8,363 nucleotides of DNA from Actinomycetota bacterium (lineage in GTDB: Bacteria > Actinomycetota > Geothermincolia > Fen-727 > Anoxymicrobiaceae): contig JAHIPE010000108.1 of assembly GCA_018894655.1 (NCBI GenBank), positions 1-8,363 of the forward strand, written 5' to 3'. Of the stretch, positions 6,308 through 8,363 are shown in pieces (the stretch's first letter is position 1; every line of letters starts with the position of its first letter). The position numbers and the translations under genes are program-made. The notes beneath the pieces were generated by a model. That model did no database searches, was not told the origin of the DNA, and worked only from the letters and a program-made list of their open reading frames with translations.

Positions 6308-6353
6308 CGATGGCCGAGAGTAAACGTTACGGCCAGAAGGCCTGACCCCACCC

Positions 6354-6421
6354 GTCAGACAAACAGTGGTCAGACAAAACCCGCCACCCCCGGGCTGTTG
6401 CCGTTGTAACCATCAGACAAA
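6354..6421. repeat. Three direct copies of TCAGACAAA, candidate regulator-binding sites
   Basis: Copies lie at 6355-6363, 6370-6378 and 6413-6421, between divergent promoters. The first two are preceded by G, giving the small palindrome GTC-A-GAC. The middle one reads TGGTCAGACAA, which fits the TNGTNNNACNA pattern reported for FadR-type GntR regulators. The outer two deviate at one or two key positions. No regulator is encoded in the window, so assignment to that family is an inference. Confidence 0.45.
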
Positions 6422-6450
6422 CCCATATCCCGTTATGCAACAGCCCGGGG
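6388..6450. repeat. 14-bp perfect inverted repeat upstream of the second SDR gene
   Basis: CCCCGGGCTGTTGC (6388-6401) and GCAACAGCCCGGGG (6437-6450) are exact reverse complements around a 35-base centre that contains the third TCAGACAAA copy. The right arm ends 44 bases before the SDR start codon. It could be a long hairpin in a transcript, a two-site operator permitting looping, or the remnant of a small mobile element. No flanking target duplication was found. Confidence 0.6.
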
Positions 6451-6453
6451 CGC

Positions 6454-6462
6454 TGATAGAAT
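6454..6462 (+). promoter_or_regulatory. Possible extended -10 of the second SDR gene
   Basis: TGA followed by TAGAAT (6457-6462) would place a start site near 6469, about 26 bases before the ATG. No convincing -35 exists because the expected position falls in the right arm of the inverted repeat. It has the same TAGAAT hexamer as the divergent promoter. Confidence 0.3.
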
Positions 6463-6494
6463 TGGACGTGTAGTAAACACTGTGGAGGTACCAA

Positions 6495-7262
6495 ATGTAC
6501 AAGGATATGTTTGACCTGACCGGCCGGGTAGCCATCGTTACGGGAGGAAGCAGGGGGATCGGGGAGTCGATCGCTCTGGCCCTCTCGGAGTTCGGCGCGC
6601 GCGTCGCGCTCTCCAGCCGCAAGATTGAAGGCCTGGAAGCGGTCAAGGAGAAGATAGAGGCCGCCGGCGGGGAGGCTATCTGCATCCCGGCTCACATGGG
6701 CAAGCCCGACACGCTCCAGGCAGTAGTGGACAGGACGCTCGAGGAGTACGGCACAATAGACATACTGGTCAACAACGCGGCCACCAACCCCATCCTCGGG
6801 CCGCTGCTGGAGGCCGACCTCCCGGCGTGGGAGAAGATAATGGACGTGAACCTCAAAGGCATCTTCTTCCTGATCAAGGCCGCCGGCGAGGTCATGCTCC
6901 AGAAAGGTAGAGGGTCGATAATCAACCTGAGCACCGAAGCGGCGGTACGCCCGGCCCCCGGCCTGGGCGTCTACAGCATCAGCAAGGCGGGGGTGGACAT
7001 GGTCACCAAGTCGTTCGCCCTGGAGTGGGGCGGAAAAGGCATCCGGGTCAACGGCATCGCCCCGGGGCTGGTGCAGACCAGGTTCTCGCAGGCGTTGTGG
7101 GCAAACGACGAGATAAGGCAAAACGTGGAATCGAAGATACCGCTCGGCCGCATAGCCCAGCCCGACGAGATAGCGGGCCTGGCCGTGTATCTCGCCTCCG
7201 ATGCCTCCAGCTTCCTGACCGGTCAGACAATCCTGGTAGACGGTGGATCCATGCTGGCCTGA
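6495..7262 (+). CDS. SDR family NAD(P)H-dependent oxidoreductase, FabG/DHRS4-like
   Basis: 255 residues, classical short-chain dehydrogenase. Motifs are TGGSRGIG (16-23), SSRK after the second strand (Arg42, typical of NADP preference), NNAATNP (93-99, with NNAA in place of NNAG), DVNLKG (Asn119), and YSISK (Tyr160, Lys164). The residue thirteen before the catalytic Tyr, normally Ser, is Thr147 in NLSTEAA, and the loop length is unchanged relative to FabG. RVNGIAPGLVQTRFS and the C-terminal TGQTILVDGG are standard. Likely reactions are reduction of a 3-ketoacyl thioester or another carbonyl, or the reverse oxidation. The substrate is not determined. GGAGG (6484-6488) lies six bases before ATG 6495. 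The start codon of a small hydrophobic ORF overlaps its stop by one base, so the two may be co-translated. Confidence 0.92.
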   Translation: MYKDMFDLTGRVAIVTGGSRGIGESIALALSEFGARVALSSRKIEGLEAVKEKIEAAGGEAICIPAHMGKPDTLQAVVDRTLEEYGTIDILVNNAATNPILGPLLEADLPAWEKIMDVNLKGIFFLIKAAGEVMLQKGRGSIINLSTEAAVRPAPGLGVYSISKAGVDMVTKSFALEWGGKGIRVNGIAPGLVQTRFSQALWANDEIRQNVESKIPLGRIAQPDEIAGLAVYLASDASSFLTGQTILVDGGSMLA

Positions 7263-7480
7263 TGATAGAGGCGGGCGCGGACATGAGGGCATCAACAGGA
7301 ATCGGCGTGAGGGCGTGGCTCGTTCTGGCCTCCTTCCTGCTCGGCCATATCGTGACCGGCGAGCACAGCCCCATCCGGCTCTTCTTCATGAGGATATTCG
7401 CCCGCTATATGGAGGTGCCTCTGCTGTACCTGTTCCACTTTGACATATCCAAACTTGTTCATTGTCTGCATACCGGGTAG
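7262..7480 (+). CDS. Small hydrophobic protein, unknown, overlapping the SDR stop
   Basis: 72 residues if initiated at ATG 7262, which shares one base with the SDR stop codon (TGATG), a typical translational-coupling overlap. ATG 7283 is an alternative start giving 65 residues. Neither has a strong SD of its own. The sequence has one likely membrane segment (about 16-32, AWLVLASFLLGHIV), a basic stretch (RIFAR), and a second hydrophobic patch (EVPLLYLF). I recognise no family. It might be an inner-membrane micro-protein associated with the SDR, or simply an open frame extending past it. Confidence 0.4.
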   Translation: MIEAGADMRASTGIGVRAWLVLASFLLGHIVTGEHSPIRLFFMRIFARYMEVPLLYLFHFDISKLVHCLHTG

Positions 7481-7487
7481 CGCCAGA

Positions 7488-7511
7488 CCGCGACTGTAGT
7501 CGCGGCTCAAG
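7488..7511. repeat. Dispersed palindrome, copy 2
   Basis: CCGCGACT (7488-7495) and AGTCGCGG (7498-7505) are perfect complements, effectively a 7-bp stem with a TGTA loop, followed by CTCAAG. The unit aligns with the one at 3387-3410. It lies 7 bases after the small ORF's stop and may also terminate transcription, though no T tract follows. Confidence 0.5.
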
Positions 7512-7519
7512 TGGAAGAT

Positions 7520-7536
7520 GCCGGCGAGACGCCGGC
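7520..7536. repeat. Second hairpin, abutting the DUF169 stop codon
   Basis: GCCGGCG (7520-7526) and CGCCGGC (7530-7536) form a perfect 7-bp stem with an AGA loop. The DUF169 stop codon (7538-7540, minus) lies one base beyond the stem, so the hairpin is the first structure in that gene's 3' end. The GGCTC that follows the stem is also found after the palindrome at 7488. Confidence 0.45.
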
Positions 7537-7537
7537 T

Positions 7538-8311
7538 CTACGAGTCGCGCTTGCCGGGGTACTCCAGGCGATTATGGACGCCCTCGATGAGCCGGTACGG
7601 GAAGCCGGACGTCATGTTTGCCGGGGAGTTGCAGCCCCACGATATGCCCCCCACGCAGAAGAACGACACGTTCCCGGCGCTCTCCTCGAACGGGATTACC
7701 GTGGAGTTCCGGCACATCGACATGTCGGCTACTGTGCTCTTCAGTACCCGCTCCAGGCCACTGGTCAGCACCTGGGTGCGCATTGCGGCGCGTATGAGGT
7801 CGTCGAAGCGCTTCCAGCGCCGGAGGTAAGCCATTACCCGGTTGGTTACGTAGCTCAGCATCACCTTCAAGCTGAAGCGCCGGTCAACCACCCCCAGGGC
7901 GGTCTTGCCTATCTCCCCGTAGTACGCGCGTTGAAGCGCAGCTTCGCTGAGGGCGTCCATGACCTGCTTCATCTGGCCGGGGCGCCCCCGAACGATAACC
8001 ACGTCCGGTTCCGTGTCCTCCGGAAAGCGAGACGGGTGAGCGATGTAGAGGCCGGCGATCGGGGCCTCAAAGCGCGGAAGCAGGCTTCTCTCGAATTCAT
8101 TCTCCGGGGCCTTCAACCCAAGGACCGCCGGCGCCCACTTGCAGACCCCGATGGAGCCGGGCTTCACCAGGAGTTCCTCACCAAACGTGGCAAGGCGCAC
8201 CGCGTCGCAGTAGGAGACGCCGTGGTAGACATCAACGTCCTCAAAGCCGTCCACTGAATCGTTCAGTACCTTGACCCCTACAAGGGGCAGTTCAAGCGTT
8301 ATCTTCTCCAT
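7538..8311 (-). CDS. DUF169 family protein of unknown function
   Basis: 257 residues. It resembles the DUF169 family (Pfam PF02596). Features are an early LPLVGVKVL (8-16), VSYCDAVRLATFGEELLV (32-49, Cys35), GVCKWAPAVLGLKAPE (55-70, Cys57), and a PDVVIVRGRPGQMKQVMDAL segment (102-121). The C-terminal part has three further cysteines (200, 219, 227) around FFCVGGISWGC. The function of DUF169 is not established. The paired cysteines would suit a metal or iron-sulfur centre, but I see no standard binding motif. There is no signal peptide or membrane segment, so it is probably cytoplasmic. ATG 8311 has a modest SD-like GGGTGA upstream. It is probably the downstream member of an operon with the gene ending at 8343, and it converges with the small ORF across two hairpins. 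Confidence 0.8.
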   Translation of the reverse strand: MEKITLELPLVGVKVLNDSVDGFEDVDVYHGVSYCDAVRLATFGEELLVKPGSIGVCKWAPAVLGLKAPENEFERSLLPRFEAPIAGLYIAHPSRFPEDTEPDVVIVRGRPGQMKQVMDALSEAALQRAYYGEIGKTALGVVDRRFSLKVMLSYVTNRVMAYLRRWKRFDDLIRAAMRTQVLTSGLERVLKSTVADMSMCRNSTVIPFEESAGNVSFFCVGGISWGCNSPANMTSGFPYRLIEGVHNRLEYPGKRDS

Positions 8312-8342
8312 ACTTCACCCGCTTACAGTATGCCACCCCGCG

Positions 8343-8363
8343 TCACCTCTCCAGTTCGGCCAG
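8343..8363 (-). CDS. Possible 3' end of an upstream gene (partial)
   Basis: The final 21 bases, read on the minus strand, encode LAELER followed by TGA, a plausible C-terminus ending 31 bases before the DUF169 start. It is too short to assign, and the reading frame is a guess based on composition and spacing. Confidence 0.25.
   Translation of the reverse strand: MAELER

Noticed and set aside
6354..6450. CRISPR-like array suggested by repeated TCAGACAAA
   Set aside because: The 9-base repeats are spaced unevenly (15 and 43 bases) with only three copies, and no cas genes are present.
6327..7295. 322-codon minus-strand open frame antisense to the second SDR
   Set aside because: It has no domain and biased composition. 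The SDR on the plus strand has complete motifs and a good SD.
7511..8257. 248-codon plus-strand open frame antisense to DUF169
   Set aside because: It is Arg/His/Ala-rich without motifs, and the minus-strand frame matches DUF169.

Overview
The window is from a GC-rich bacterial genome. Genes are closely packed on both strands, Shine-Dalgarno (SD) motifs are clear (AAGGAGG, GGAGG, AAGGAG), and AT-rich stretches are confined to promoters and leaders. AGG and ATA codons are fairly frequent for such a GC-rich genome. No rRNA, tRNA or other taxonomic marker is present. A deep-branching Actinomycetota or similar environmental lineage is a guess only.

Layout. A GH31 glycosidase (minus strand, 2070 to beyond base 1, C-terminus cut by the window edge) is divergent from an acyl-CoA dehydrogenase (2166-3317, plus). 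A roughly 490-bp intergenic stretch follows. It holds palindromes, a near-consensus promoter and a candidate structured RNA ending in an intrinsic terminator. Then comes a DUF192 lipoprotein gene (3804-4322, plus), which ends at a strong hairpin facing a convergent minus-strand operon. That operon, read right to left, is an MFE-2-type (3R)-hydroxyacyl-CoA dehydrogenase (6198-5284) and then an MFE-2-type (R)-enoyl-CoA hydratase 2 (5269-4412). A repeat-rich divergent control region (6199-6494) separates it from a second SDR oxidoreductase (6495-7262, plus). A small overlapping hydrophobic ORF (7262-7480) follows. Two adjacent hairpins then separate it from a convergent DUF169 gene (8311-7538, minus). 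The last 21 bases look like the 3' end of another minus-strand gene.

Function. The acyl-CoA dehydrogenase, hydratase 2 and (3R)-specific dehydrogenase together supply the first three reactions of a peroxisome-type (R-stereospecific) beta-oxidation turn. The thiolase is not in the window. The dehydrogenase-hydratase pair has the same order as the domains of eukaryotic multifunctional enzyme 2 (MFE-2), but as two adjacent genes. The divergent region between the two SDR genes carries three copies of TCAGACAAA. At least one fits the published operator pattern of FadR-type GntR regulators, which would suit acyl-CoA-responsive control, but no regulator gene is in view. No mobile element, CRISPR array or obvious defence system was seen.

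The points most worth a second look are the candidate small RNA or attenuator at about 3529-3675, the SD-to-start hairpin of the DUF192 gene, the operator-rich divergent region with its 14-bp perfect inverted repeat, the relocated catalytic base of the acyl-CoA dehydrogenase, and the GH31 enzyme, which keeps sulfoquinovosidase-like catalytic spacing but lacks the sulfonate-binding Arg/Trp.
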